Source of the DNA: Paludibacter jiangxiensis
GTDB taxonomy: Bacteria; Bacteroidota; Bacteroidia; Bacteroidales; Paludibacteraceae
NCBI RefSeq assembly: GCF_001618385.1
Contig: NZ_BDCR01000004.1
Span: 434,001-498,000 of the forward strand
Direction: 5' to 3'
DNA: 64,000 bases
The notes below the pieces were generated by a model that saw only the letters and a list, made by a program, of their open reading frames with translations, was not told the DNA's origin and searched no databases. The first letter of the stretch is position 1, and every line of letters starts with the position of its first letter. The position numbers and the translations under genes are program-made. This document shows positions 6,798 through 14,488 of the stretch, piece by piece.

Positions 6798-8324
6798 TTA
6801 AGTAGTTATTTTTCGAGCAAATTCTTTCAGCTTATCAAGCTTTGGATGACCTTGTTGCTCGGCAATAGTTACATGATCCTGCAAATTCCAACCAATTGAT
6901 TTTGCCCCTTTCCCAATTAACTCTTCCAATTGCTTTTCAGCCTTCTCGTACCATTGAGGATAATGAGCAAAACGATAAAACCATAATTCGGACAATAAAC
7001 CAATATTTTGATTATCATCCATTTCAAAGACTTGATTGATATACTTTTCAGCAGTTTCAAAATCTTTTTTTTCTAAAATCAAAAAATGAGCATAGTTTCC
7101 TAGGTTATTTGCATGTTTTGGGTTGGCCTCTATTGCCTTTTTATAATACACTTCGGCGCTGTCATAGTCCTTTCGGAGATTATGCAAGAAAAGGGCATAA
7201 TTTCCTAATAAATTGGTGTTATCAGGATATTTAGTAATCCCTTCCTGATATATTTTTATTTGCCGGTCAATATCTTTTTCTATATACGCATCATATAAAT
7301 ATTTATTTGAGCCCGTAAAAAGTTCTTTTGTTGCATCGGATATCGGCTTATTAGTTTGTTGGATAGATGCTAACAGACCCTTTAGTTTGTTGTCTAATTC
7401 TGCCAGCCTACCTTTGGCGGCTTCCACAAAAGGATGAGTCTCCGGTTTATCAAGCTTTGAGAATATATCATACCCTAAAGCTGTATTGAAAGCATACATC
7501 AATTGATCGAACCCTTCTATGTGAACAATAAAATCCTTATTCGTAAGTAACTCTTTTGTTTTAGTGTTTAGTTCTGCATGATCTTTTAAAACACACCAAT
7601 ATATACTTTTCCTGTTTTCAACAGGAATTTTTTTTAAGTATTGCATCAAACTGCCATCATTTCCGCCGTATCCGATAACAAGAAGATGAAACCGGTTTAC
7701 AATAGGCGCCAAAGCTTTTTCCCATTCTTGTTTAAGGCAATTTGTACCTTCTTCATCATTAATTGGATGCAAGAACAAATCTCTATGTACTTTGATAATA
7801 GTTGGTCTTTCGGTGTTGGATGAAATAAACTCAGCTAATGTTTCATGCCCTGCAATAAAAGGTTTTTGAGCAGTAAACATGCGGACAGCATCTTCCACTA
7901 AATAGTCGAAATTGGTGGTAATAACAAAATTATGTTTTTCATTCACCAAAATCTGAGATAGGATAACATAGCCCAAACCGGGATCAATGTTTTCCATCAA
8001 TTTTTTAAATTCATCGTATCCTAATTGATCCTGCGCTTCATAGCGTTTCTGGTATAAATGAGGATAAAACTCACCAATATTTTCTTCGTCAAATCCAATT
8101 GAATTTTTCCAATCCGATAACTCGTCCTCTGTTAAATCTTCTTGTAAAGCTTTATACCACTCAACAGCAAGTTCCCATCCTGTTTTAATTCCGGAAGATT
8201 TTGAAGCTCCGGCTCCGATTAAAAAACAAAACCGAGTGTCTTCGCTATTTAATCGCTTAATATCTTTGAACATCCGAACAAGACGTTCTTGACTAATGAT
8301 TTTCGGTTCAACTTGTGTTTCCAT
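6798..8324 (-). CDS. SIR2-family protein with C-terminal TPR repeats (candidate anti-phage effector)
   Basis: 508 residues, no signal peptide. The N-terminal half (about 20-290) is a SIR2_2-type Rossmann domain: nucleotide-binding FLIGAGASKSSGI, the conserved TTNFD, KVHRDLFLHP at the position of the sirtuin catalytic His, and LLVIGYGGNDGSL. About residues 335-500 are TPR-like helices (AEVYYKKAIEANPKHANNLG, AEKYINQVFEMDDNQ). Bacterial SIR2_2 domains in defence proteins (Thoeris ThsA, DSR, AVAST-type STANDs) usually destroy NAD+ on infection, and TPR parts act as sensors. That role here is inferred from domain type and from the neighbouring transposase/repeat island. No partner gene is present, so it would be a single-gene system. 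A non-defence role is possible. Confidence 0.85.
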   Translation of the reverse strand: METQVEPKIISQERLVRMFKDIKRLNSEDTRFCFLIGAGASKSSGIKTGWELAVEWYKALQEDLTEDELSDWKNSIGFDEENIGEFYPHLYQKRYEAQDQLGYDEFKKLMENIDPGLGYVILSQILVNEKHNFVITTNFDYLVEDAVRMFTAQKPFIAGHETLAEFISSNTERPTIIKVHRDLFLHPINDEEGTNCLKQEWEKALAPIVNRFHLLVIGYGGNDGSLMQYLKKIPVENRKSIYWCVLKDHAELNTKTKELLTNKDFIVHIEGFDQLMYAFNTALGYDIFSKLDKPETHPFVEAAKGRLAELDNKLKGLLASIQQTNKPISDATKELFTGSNKYLYDAYIEKDIDRQIKIYQEGITKYPDNTNLLGNYALFLHNLRKDYDSAEVYYKKAIEANPKHANNLGNYAHFLILEKKDFETAEKYINQVFEMDDNQNIGLLSELWFYRFAHYPQWYEKAEKQLEELIGKGAKSIGWNLQDHVTIAEQQGHPKLDKLKEFARKITT

Positions 8325-8591
8325 TTTTCGTAATAAGCTTCAATATCTATTTATCGTTGTTTTTCTATTTTCCAACCCCAAATCTACAAATTTCTTCTCG
8401 CAAAACATGTTTTTGGTTAATTTATTCTCTGAATGCTAAATCAAGCACTGTTCTTCATCATTTTATGGACATAGTTTATTGAACAGATCCAATAAATATA
8501 CAGAGAATGGCATTTGACTGCCTGATAAATCATTTTTATTGCTCAACAAATGGCTTTGATTGTCCAATAATTGGTTTTGTTTTAAAAAGAA
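8325..8591. other. Intergenic region upstream of the SIR2-TPR gene
   Basis: No gene is visible. A candidate -7 box for the SIR2 gene is at 8379-8386. Around 8530-8580 a CAAATGGCTTTGATTGTCCA-like segment is repeated loosely (CAATAATTGGTTTTG), of no clear meaning. Confidence 0.5.
8379..8386 (-). promoter_or_regulatory. Candidate -7 box for the SIR2-TPR gene
   Basis: Minus-strand TAGATTTG fits TAnnTTTG, 55 bases upstream of the ATG. A TTTTG lies upstream but only about 14 bases away, shorter than the usual ~19-base spacer. Confidence 0.35.
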
Positions 8592-8630
8592 ACGGAGTAA
8601 TACTGCCTTTTTCGGGCTGCATTACTCCGT
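8592..8630 (-). terminator. Terminator after tgt
   Basis: A perfect 10-bp inverted repeat (8592-8601 with 8621-8630; arm ACGGAGTAAT) is followed on the minus strand by TTCTTTTTAAAAC. It lies just past the tgt stop codon. Confidence 0.8.
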
Positions 8631-8651
8631 CGATGTGTTTGAATGAACTGT

Positions 8652-9782
8652 TTACAGGCGTTGCGACACCTGACGCACCATTTGGGGCTTCCAGCTGCTG
8701 AAATCGCCCGCAATAATGTGTTTGCGCGCTTCGCCTGCCAGCCACAGATAGAAGGCCAGATTATGTATCGAAGCTATCTGCATGGCCAAAAACTCCTGGC
8801 TATGGAACAGATGGCGCAGGTATGCTTTGGAATAGAACGAGTCGACGTACGACGTACCCGCGGGATCGATGGGCGAAAAGTCGTCTTTCCACTTCTTGTT
8901 CTTCATGTTCATGATGCCCTGACTGGTAAACAACATTCCGTTGCGGCCATTGCGGGTGGGCATCACGCAATCGAACATATCGACTCCGCGCTCGATCCCC
9001 TCCAGAATATTGGCGGGCGTACCCACTCCCATCAGGTAGCGTGGACGGTCTTTGGGCAGAATCTCGTTCACCACCTCTATCATCTCGTACATTTTATCGG
9101 TCGGTTCGCCCACGGCAAGGCCTCCGATAGCATTTCCTTCACGGTTTTGCGCCGCGATAAACTCTGCCGACTGCTTCCGCAGTTCGGGATAAACACATCC
9201 CTGAACAATAGGGAAATAGGCTTGCGAATATCCGTACTTTGGTTCCGTTTCGTCAAAATGCGCAAGGCCGCGCACCAGCCAGCGATGGGTAAGTTCCATC
9301 GATTGTTTGGCATAATCGTAATCGGCCGTTCCGGGCGTACATTCGTCGAAAGCCATAATGATGTCGGCTCCGATGATACGTTGAATGTCCACCACATTTT
9401 CGGGCGTAAAAAGATGTTTAGAGCCGTCGATATGCGAACGGAAGTGTGCACCATCTTCTTTTAGCTTGCGGTTGTCGCTTAGCGAAAAGACCTGATAGCC
9501 GCCACTGTCGGTGAGTATGGGTCGATCCCATCCGTTGAACTTATGCAGTCCGCCGGCCTTCTCAATAATGTTCAAGCCCGGACGCAGATAGAGATGGTAG
9601 GTGTTTCCCAGAATAATCTGAGCCTTGATATCCTCCTTCAGTTCGCGCTGATGTACCGCTTTCACAGATCCCGCCGTGCCCACCGGCATAAAAATAGGCG
9701 TTTCAATTGTTCCGTGGTCAGTGGTTATCACTCCCGCACGTGCATTCGACTTGGGGTCGGTATGTTGTAATTCAAATTGCAT
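8652..9782 (-). CDS. tgt: tRNA-guanine (queuine) transglycosylase
   Basis: 376 residues, the normal bacterial length. It exchanges guanine-34 for preQ1 in the anticodon of Asp, Asn, His and Tyr tRNAs. Visible motifs: entry FELQHTDPKSNARAGVITTDHGTIETPIFMP split over residues 3-33, the catalytic region LTDSGGYQVFSL, FDECTPG, VGTPANILEGIERGVDMFDC and PTRNGRNG with the nucleophile Asp region. Oddly, the three zinc-ligand cysteines (CxCxxC before YSRAYL in E. coli) are absent: the segment reads GTSYVDSFYSKAYLRHL, while the later His of SIHNLAFYLWL remains. The catalytic aspartates are all there, so it should be active. ATG start; monocistronic with its own terminator. Confidence 0.95.
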   Translation of the reverse strand: MQFELQHTDPKSNARAGVITTDHGTIETPIFMPVGTAGSVKAVHQRELKEDIKAQIILGNTYHLYLRPGLNIIEKAGGLHKFNGWDRPILTDSGGYQVFSLSDNRKLKEDGAHFRSHIDGSKHLFTPENVVDIQRIIGADIIMAFDECTPGTADYDYAKQSMELTHRWLVRGLAHFDETEPKYGYSQAYFPIVQGCVYPELRKQSAEFIAAQNREGNAIGGLAVGEPTDKMYEMIEVVNEILPKDRPRYLMGVGTPANILEGIERGVDMFDCVMPTRNGRNGMLFTSQGIMNMKNKKWKDDFSPIDPAGTSYVDSFYSKAYLRHLFHSQEFLAMQIASIHNLAFYLWLAGEARKHIIAGDFSSWKPQMVRQVSQRL

Positions 9783-9890
9783 ACGAAATATGTTATTCCA
9801 AAATTTATTAGTTTCGGGATTCCATCACTGAACAATTCCCGGCTTTTCCTTTCTATTGATTTTTTCCTCTTTGTTATCTACCCCTCCCAA

Positions 9891-9968
9891 CCTCCCCTGA
9901 AGGGGAGGAATAAGGCAGTAAAATGAGGTAACTGTATTCACTTTGCATGGTTACACCCCCTTAAGGGG
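9891..9968. repeat. Short G/C palindromes in the tgt-mtaB intergenic region
   Basis: CCTCCCCTGAAGGGGAGG (9891-9908) and CCCCTTAAGGGG (9957-9968) are two compact palindromes about 50 bases apart, followed by GGGAGTTAATGGGGGT. This looks like a small dispersed intergenic repeat, or the decayed remains of one. The loop is too short and there is no T-tract, so I do not call a terminator. Confidence 0.5.
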
Positions 9969-10053
9969 AACCAACGGTCAACGACAGAAGGGAGTTAATG
10001 GGGGTAAACAATCAAAGCTGCTTACGATTTTTACCCGCTATATTACTTACTAT

Positions 10054-11394
10054 CTACAGCATACTATGCACTAACTCGCAGTCCAGACTCATCATTCCGT
10101 GATCTTCTTCGGGATGGAAGCCTTTCAAAACCACCTCTTCGATGGTGTTGATCTTCGATTTGTCGTAGGGAGCGGAGACACGCACGTAATTATCCGTGAA
10201 ACCGTGCATCCATTCGCCTTTTCGGGCCGATTCCCAAAGTACCTTCGCACTCTTCCCTATCTGACTTTCGTAGAACGCTCTGGTTTTGCGTTCCGACAGC
10301 TCGTGCAATCGTTCACTACGTTGTTTACGCACGTTTATAGGCACGGTATACTCGATTTCCAGCGCTTTTGTGCCGGGCCGTTCCGAATAGGTAAAGACAT
10401 GCAGCTGCGAGATGGGCAGACTTTCGATAAAACGATAGGCATCCTCGAAATGGTCGTCGGTTTCGCCCCGTACGCCTACAATAACATCTACGCCAATAAA
10501 GGCATCGGGCATCACGCGCTTTATTTCTTCTATGCGCTCGGCAAAGAGTTCGCGTTTGTAGCGTCGACGCATCAAACCGAGTATCTCGTTGTTGCCCGAT
10601 TGCAACGGAATATGATAGTGAGGCACGAAATGGGCTGATTTGACTGCGAAGTTGATTATTTCATTTGTAATCAGGTTTGGTTCGATACTGCTAATGCGAT
10701 ATCGTTCAACGCCTTTAACCTTATCAAGCTCTTTTACCAGTTCGAAGAAGGTTTCGCCGGTCGATTTACCGAAATCGCCGATGTTGATACCCGACAAAAC
10801 GATCTCTTTTGCCCCTTCGGCGACTGCCTGTTCGGCTATCTTCACCGTGTCAGCAATGGTACCGTTGCGGCTCTTACCCCGTGCAAATGGAATGGTACAA
10901 TAACTGCATCGGTAGTCGCATCCGTCCTGTACTTTCAGGAAAAAGCGGGTGCGGTCGTCGTGCGAAACCGAAGGATGAAACGCTTTCACGTCGTCGATGG
11001 CAGTAGAGTGTACCTCTCCCCGACCCTTTTTGTGCAAATCCTCAATAAAGTTGAGCACGTCGAACTTTTCGTTGGCTCCGAGCACCAGATCCACGCCCTC
11101 AATCCCGGCAATCTCTTCGGGTTTCAACTGGGCATAACAGCCCGTCACCACCACAAAGGCATCGGGATGGTTGCGCACCATCTTGTGGATGGCCTGACGG
11201 CATTTTTTGTCGGCTATATCGGTCACCGAGCAGGTATTAATCACGCAGATGTCGGCCTGTTCTCCGACTCGCACCTTGCGAAACCCCGCGTCGGACAATG
11301 TTTTGCCAATGGCGGAGGTCTCCGAGAAATTGAGGCGGCAACCCAGCGTGAGGTAAGCCGCTTTTTTATCTGTAAATTGTGAAGTATCGATCAT
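10054..11394 (-). CDS. mtaB: tRNA t6A37 methylthiotransferase MtaB
   Basis: A 446-residue radical-SAM methylthiotransferase that adds a 2-methylthio group to N6-threonylcarbamoyladenosine-37 (t6A) in ANN-decoding tRNAs. The N-terminal UPF0004 domain carries three cluster cysteines (TLGCRLNFSETSAIG, INTCSVTDIAD, VTGCYAQLKPEE). The radical-SAM CxxxCxxC is in DGCDYRCSYCTIPFARG (residues ~150-166). A TRAM-like C-terminal segment follows (KSAKVLWESARKGEWMHGFT). The GCRLNFSET start and the CTIPFARGKSRN motif favour MtaB over MiaB or RimO. It acts downstream of t6A formation, and tsaB is encoded 5.5 kb away on the same strand. Confidence 0.92.
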   Translation of the reverse strand: MIDTSQFTDKKAAYLTLGCRLNFSETSAIGKTLSDAGFRKVRVGEQADICVINTCSVTDIADKKCRQAIHKMVRNHPDAFVVVTGCYAQLKPEEIAGIEGVDLVLGANEKFDVLNFIEDLHKKGRGEVHSTAIDDVKAFHPSVSHDDRTRFFLKVQDGCDYRCSYCTIPFARGKSRNGTIADTVKIAEQAVAEGAKEIVLSGINIGDFGKSTGETFFELVKELDKVKGVERYRISSIEPNLITNEIINFAVKSAHFVPHYHIPLQSGNNEILGLMRRRYKRELFAERIEEIKRVMPDAFIGVDVIVGVRGETDDHFEDAYRFIESLPISQLHVFTYSERPGTKALEIEYTVPINVRKQRSERLHELSERKTRAFYESQIGKSAKVLWESARKGEWMHGFTDNYVRVSAPYDKSKINTIEEVVLKGFHPEEDHGMMSLDCELVHSML

Positions 11395-11460
11395 AAATTA
11401 ATTTGAAAATTTGAGAATGTGCCGATGTGCCAATGAATCGGCATGTTGCTTTCTTGGGTG

Positions 11461-11512
11461 ATGCGATTTTCAATCGCATTTGTTACGCATTATGCGCGAT
11501 TACAAATCGCGC
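11461..11512. repeat. Tandem hairpin repeat (ATGCGATT / GCGCGAT)
   Basis: Two adjacent perfect palindromic hairpins: ATGCGATT-TTC-AATCGCAT (11461-11479) and GCGCGAT-TACAA-ATCGCGC (11494-11512), the second closely resembling the first. A related hairpin (TGCGACTT-GG-AAGTCGCA) lies at 59649-59666. These look like members of a dispersed palindromic repeat family placed in intergenic spaces. Confidence 0.65.
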
Positions 11513-11610
11513 CACCCATTAATCTGTTTGTATAAGTTCAATATATCTTGGGCGTAATATTCCTTCCGCAGATTATCGTCTTTGTTCTTTACTCTTTGTT
11601 CTTTGTTCTC

Positions 11611-13503
11611 TTAAAATATATTCTGCAAATTCCTTTCGTTCAGCATATTTTTGCCCTCGGCAGTATAGAGGAAATCGATAGTCTCAGCATAGATTTCTTC
11701 CACTTTTCCGCGCACTACTTTCATGGTGCTGTTCACCATGTGGTTTTGTTCGGTAAACGGTTCGGGCAATATGGCAAAGGTAGTGGGCAGCCATCGCTCT
11801 GGAAACATGCCTGCATGTACGCCTCCGGCTCTGAACTTGTTTATTTCGTTCACCAGCAATTGAACCGCCTCTTTGCGTCCTTCGGGTGAATCAGGTGCAT
11901 GTTTGATATGACGTTTCAGCGCCTCTTTGTTAGGCACGAGTAACGCCGTTGTGTAAGCATCCTGATTATTGTGCAGCACTACCTGATCGATATGATGTGT
12001 CATCGACACCAAAGCCTCTTCAATGCCCTCGGGACTGTATTTTTCGCCGTCACTACCAATCAGCAGACTCTTGAAACGACCCAAAACATAGAGATAGCCG
12101 TCGCTGCTCATATATCCCATATCGCCGGTATAGAGCCAACCCTCTTTTACAGTATCGGCTGTCGATACGGGATTCTTCCAGTAACCTGCCATCACATTTT
12201 CTCCACGGATGACGATCTCACCCTTCTCTCCGGCAGGTAACTCTTTGCCGTCGCTGTCCAGAATTTTGATGTCGAGCGGTTGTACCAACACTCCCGATGA
12301 TCCGAATTTATGGCTAACCGGAATGTTGGAAGAGATTATCGGCGTAGCTTCCGATAGTCCATAGCCCTGAAACATCGGGATGCCGATAGCATAGTAAAAT
12401 TGTTGCAAATCTTTATCGAGCAAAGCTCCGCCACCGACAAAAAACTGAAGATTACCACCGAAACTCTCGCGCAGTTTGGAAAAAAGAATGCTGTCGAACC
12501 ATGTAACCAGCGGTTTCAGCACGCATCTCCACCCAGCCCCTTTGTTCCAGCCGTCCTGATTGTAAATATAGGCCACTTTCAGGGCCAGATGAAACAGTCG
12601 GTTGAGCGATTTACCCTGCGCACGCACACCGTTCTCTATATTTTTCCGAAAGTTTTTGGCCAGTGCCGGAACGCTCAGAATCATGTGCGGCTTTATCTCC
12701 TTGATATTTACCGGAATATTGCGCAATGTTTCCAACGGGGATTTACCCACCTGCACCGTTGCCACTCCTGCGCCACATTTCATGAAAATATAGAATCCAG
12801 CCACATGCGCAAAACAGTGATCGAGCGGCAGAATGACCAGTGTGCGCCATGTTTCCGGAATAATTAACAACGTCAATGCCTGTTCGATATTGGCTGTGTA
12901 ATTGCGGTGAGTGAGCATCACCCCTTTGGGTTCGGCAGTTGTACCGGAGGTATAGGTAATGGTAGCCAAGTCATCGTTTTTCAACGATTTGGCTATTTCC
13001 AGAAATTCTTCTTCCGAATGTTCTTTCAGGTATCGATCGCCAGCCTGAAGCACTTCTTCGATAAATACCTCTTTGTCGGCATAAACTTCTTGCTCATCGA
13101 ATACAATCACCTTTTGCACGGCAGGCAACTGATCGATAATAGTTCTGATTTTGGGCAACTGATTGCCAGAAACCATGATATACTTTACATCAGCATGTTG
13201 CAGACGAAACAACAAATCGTTGCTCTCTTCCAGCTTGATGGAGAGCGGCACATTGACCGCTCCGGCGTAAAACATCGCCAGTTCGCCCATAATCCACCAG
13301 TTACGGCCTTCAGAAAGCAGAGCCATCGCATCATTTTTGTTTACTCCGATGGCTCGTAACCCTGCGCCGAAGCAATAAACCTGTGCGCGGGTCTGTTTGT
13401 ATGTGGTTTCCTGAAATCTATCGGTGATTTTTTCGAATAAAAAGGGACGTTCGGCATATTTTTTGACCGACTCCTCGAAAAGATTGACAAGAGTTTGCTC
13501 CAT
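11611..13503 (-). CDS. AMP-forming long-chain acyl-CoA synthetase
   Basis: 630 residues from ATG 13503 (MEQTLVNLFEESVKKYAERP); a TTG three codons upstream is a less likely start. This is an ANL-superfamily enzyme that adenylates a fatty acid and transfers it to CoA. Motifs: the P-loop-like TITYTSGTTAEPKGVMLTHR (residues ~190-210), FQGYGLSEATPIIS (A5), GWLYTGDMGYMSSDGYLYV (A7/A8) and GRFKSLLIGSDGEKYSPEGI with the hinge and a Lys-rich end. The length and the absence of a signal peptide fit FadD15/AAS-like cytosolic or membrane-associated ligases. Chain-length preference is not evident. It follows the patatin gene by 21 bases, suggesting joint turnover of lipids. Confidence 0.9.
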   Translation of the reverse strand: MEQTLVNLFEESVKKYAERPFLFEKITDRFQETTYKQTRAQVYCFGAGLRAIGVNKNDAMALLSEGRNWWIMGELAMFYAGAVNVPLSIKLEESNDLLFRLQHADVKYIMVSGNQLPKIRTIIDQLPAVQKVIVFDEQEVYADKEVFIEEVLQAGDRYLKEHSEEEFLEIAKSLKNDDLATITYTSGTTAEPKGVMLTHRNYTANIEQALTLLIIPETWRTLVILPLDHCFAHVAGFYIFMKCGAGVATVQVGKSPLETLRNIPVNIKEIKPHMILSVPALAKNFRKNIENGVRAQGKSLNRLFHLALKVAYIYNQDGWNKGAGWRCVLKPLVTWFDSILFSKLRESFGGNLQFFVGGGALLDKDLQQFYYAIGIPMFQGYGLSEATPIISSNIPVSHKFGSSGVLVQPLDIKILDSDGKELPAGEKGEIVIRGENVMAGYWKNPVSTADTVKEGWLYTGDMGYMSSDGYLYVLGRFKSLLIGSDGEKYSPEGIEEALVSMTHHIDQVVLHNNQDAYTTALLVPNKEALKRHIKHAPDSPEGRKEAVQLLVNEINKFRAGGVHAGMFPERWLPTTFAILPEPFTEQNHMVNSTMKVVRGKVEEIYAETIDFLYTAEGKNMLNERNLQNIF

Positions 13504-13524
13504 ATAGATCAAAATTGCGTCTGT

Positions 13525-14433
13525 TTACTGTTCCTGAATGGTTTGGGTTGGTTGCTCCCGATTTACTTCGGGTTGCGGTTCCGTCCGGGCAGCATGCTTG
13601 AGAATTTCAGGATGTTCCTCGATATATTTTTTGACGGTGATATAGCCGTTCATGTAAATATCTTTGTACCTCCCGTAGCTGAAAGAGCTGATTTTCTTAC
13701 TGTGCGGAATGTTTATCAAAAAATCGCACATATCAGCACCCTGTTTTGAATTATGGGCAAGCACCACTTTCACCGTTTTGTTTAACACGCTTATGGGGCC
13801 CGTGAGTTTCATCCCATGATCATACGTATCAACATTTATACCGATTACCACATCGCAAAGTGGACGAATGGGTTGCGTAGGGATATTGTTTAACGCTCCT
13901 CCATCAACGTAGCTGACAGAATCAATCATAATTGCATCGAACACTCCCGGAATAGAAGCCGATGCCACCACATATTCGCTCAGTCGTTTACCGTGCCCGA
14001 AATAGGCGGCCTGACCATTGTTAAGGTCGGTTGCACAACAAAAAAATCGTTTGGGTAGACTATCAAAATCGTCGCTCGGAATATATTTTTTCAATACGGT
14101 TCGCAGGGCATTGTGAGTCGACAGACCGGTAGCATCACTATGTGGCAATACTTTAATCAATTTGCTCTTTTTGTACATTTTTTCGTTCTGCGTCATAACC
14201 AGAATCTGTTGTGGCGAGTATCCTGCGGCATAAAACGAGCCCACGACAGCTCCCATGCTGGTTCCGGAAACAAACTGCGGATGAAATCCGGCTTCCTCGA
14301 GTGCCTGCAGCGCACCGATATGAGCAAAACCAAGCGCACCACCACCACTGAGCGTTACTCCCAGACGCAATTGTTGTGCAAACGAAGCAGCAACAAAGCT
14401 TGACAATAAAATAAAAAGATAAAATTTCTTCAT
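13525..14433 (-). CDS. Patatin-like phospholipase with signal peptide
   Basis: 302 residues: signal peptide MKKFYLFILLSSFVAASFAQ, then a patatin domain (~23-215). The oxyanion hole is in LSGGGALGFAHIGALQALEE, the nucleophile Ser in GTSMGAVVGSFYAAGY (GxSxG) and the catalytic Asp in YVDGGALNNIP (DGG/A). Patatins hydrolyse acyl esters of membrane lipids. The C-terminal ~40 residues are Pro/Gln-rich (ARTEPQPEVNREQPTQTIQE) and probably disordered. It lacks the POTRA plus barrel part seen in PlpD-type proteins, so it is a soluble exported enzyme, probably periplasmic. It precedes the acyl-CoA ligase gene by 21 bases, which could re-activate released fatty acids. Confidence 0.88.
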   Translation of the reverse strand: MKKFYLFILLSSFVAASFAQQLRLGVTLSGGGALGFAHIGALQALEEAGFHPQFVSGTSMGAVVGSFYAAGYSPQQILVMTQNEKMYKKSKLIKVLPHSDATGLSTHNALRTVLKKYIPSDDFDSLPKRFFCCATDLNNGQAAYFGHGKRLSEYVVASASIPGVFDAIMIDSVSYVDGGALNNIPTQPIRPLCDVVIGINVDTYDHGMKLTGPISVLNKTVKVVLAHNSKQGADMCDFLINIPHSKKISSFSYGRYKDIYMNGYITVKKYIEEHPEILKHAARTEPQPEVNREQPTQTIQEQ

Positions 14434-14488
14434 CTTCAGACGTTTAATTTGTGATATGCATTACAAAACAACGTGAATTTCGTGGTTT

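Noticed and set aside
8643-9464. A 273-codon plus-strand frame opposite tgt
   Set aside because: tgt on the minus strand carries all family motifs; the plus-strand frame has none.
9843-10053. Possible RNA gene in the tgt-mtaB gap
   Set aside because: Only short G/C palindromes are present; no tRNA-like or conserved RNA fold could be supported.
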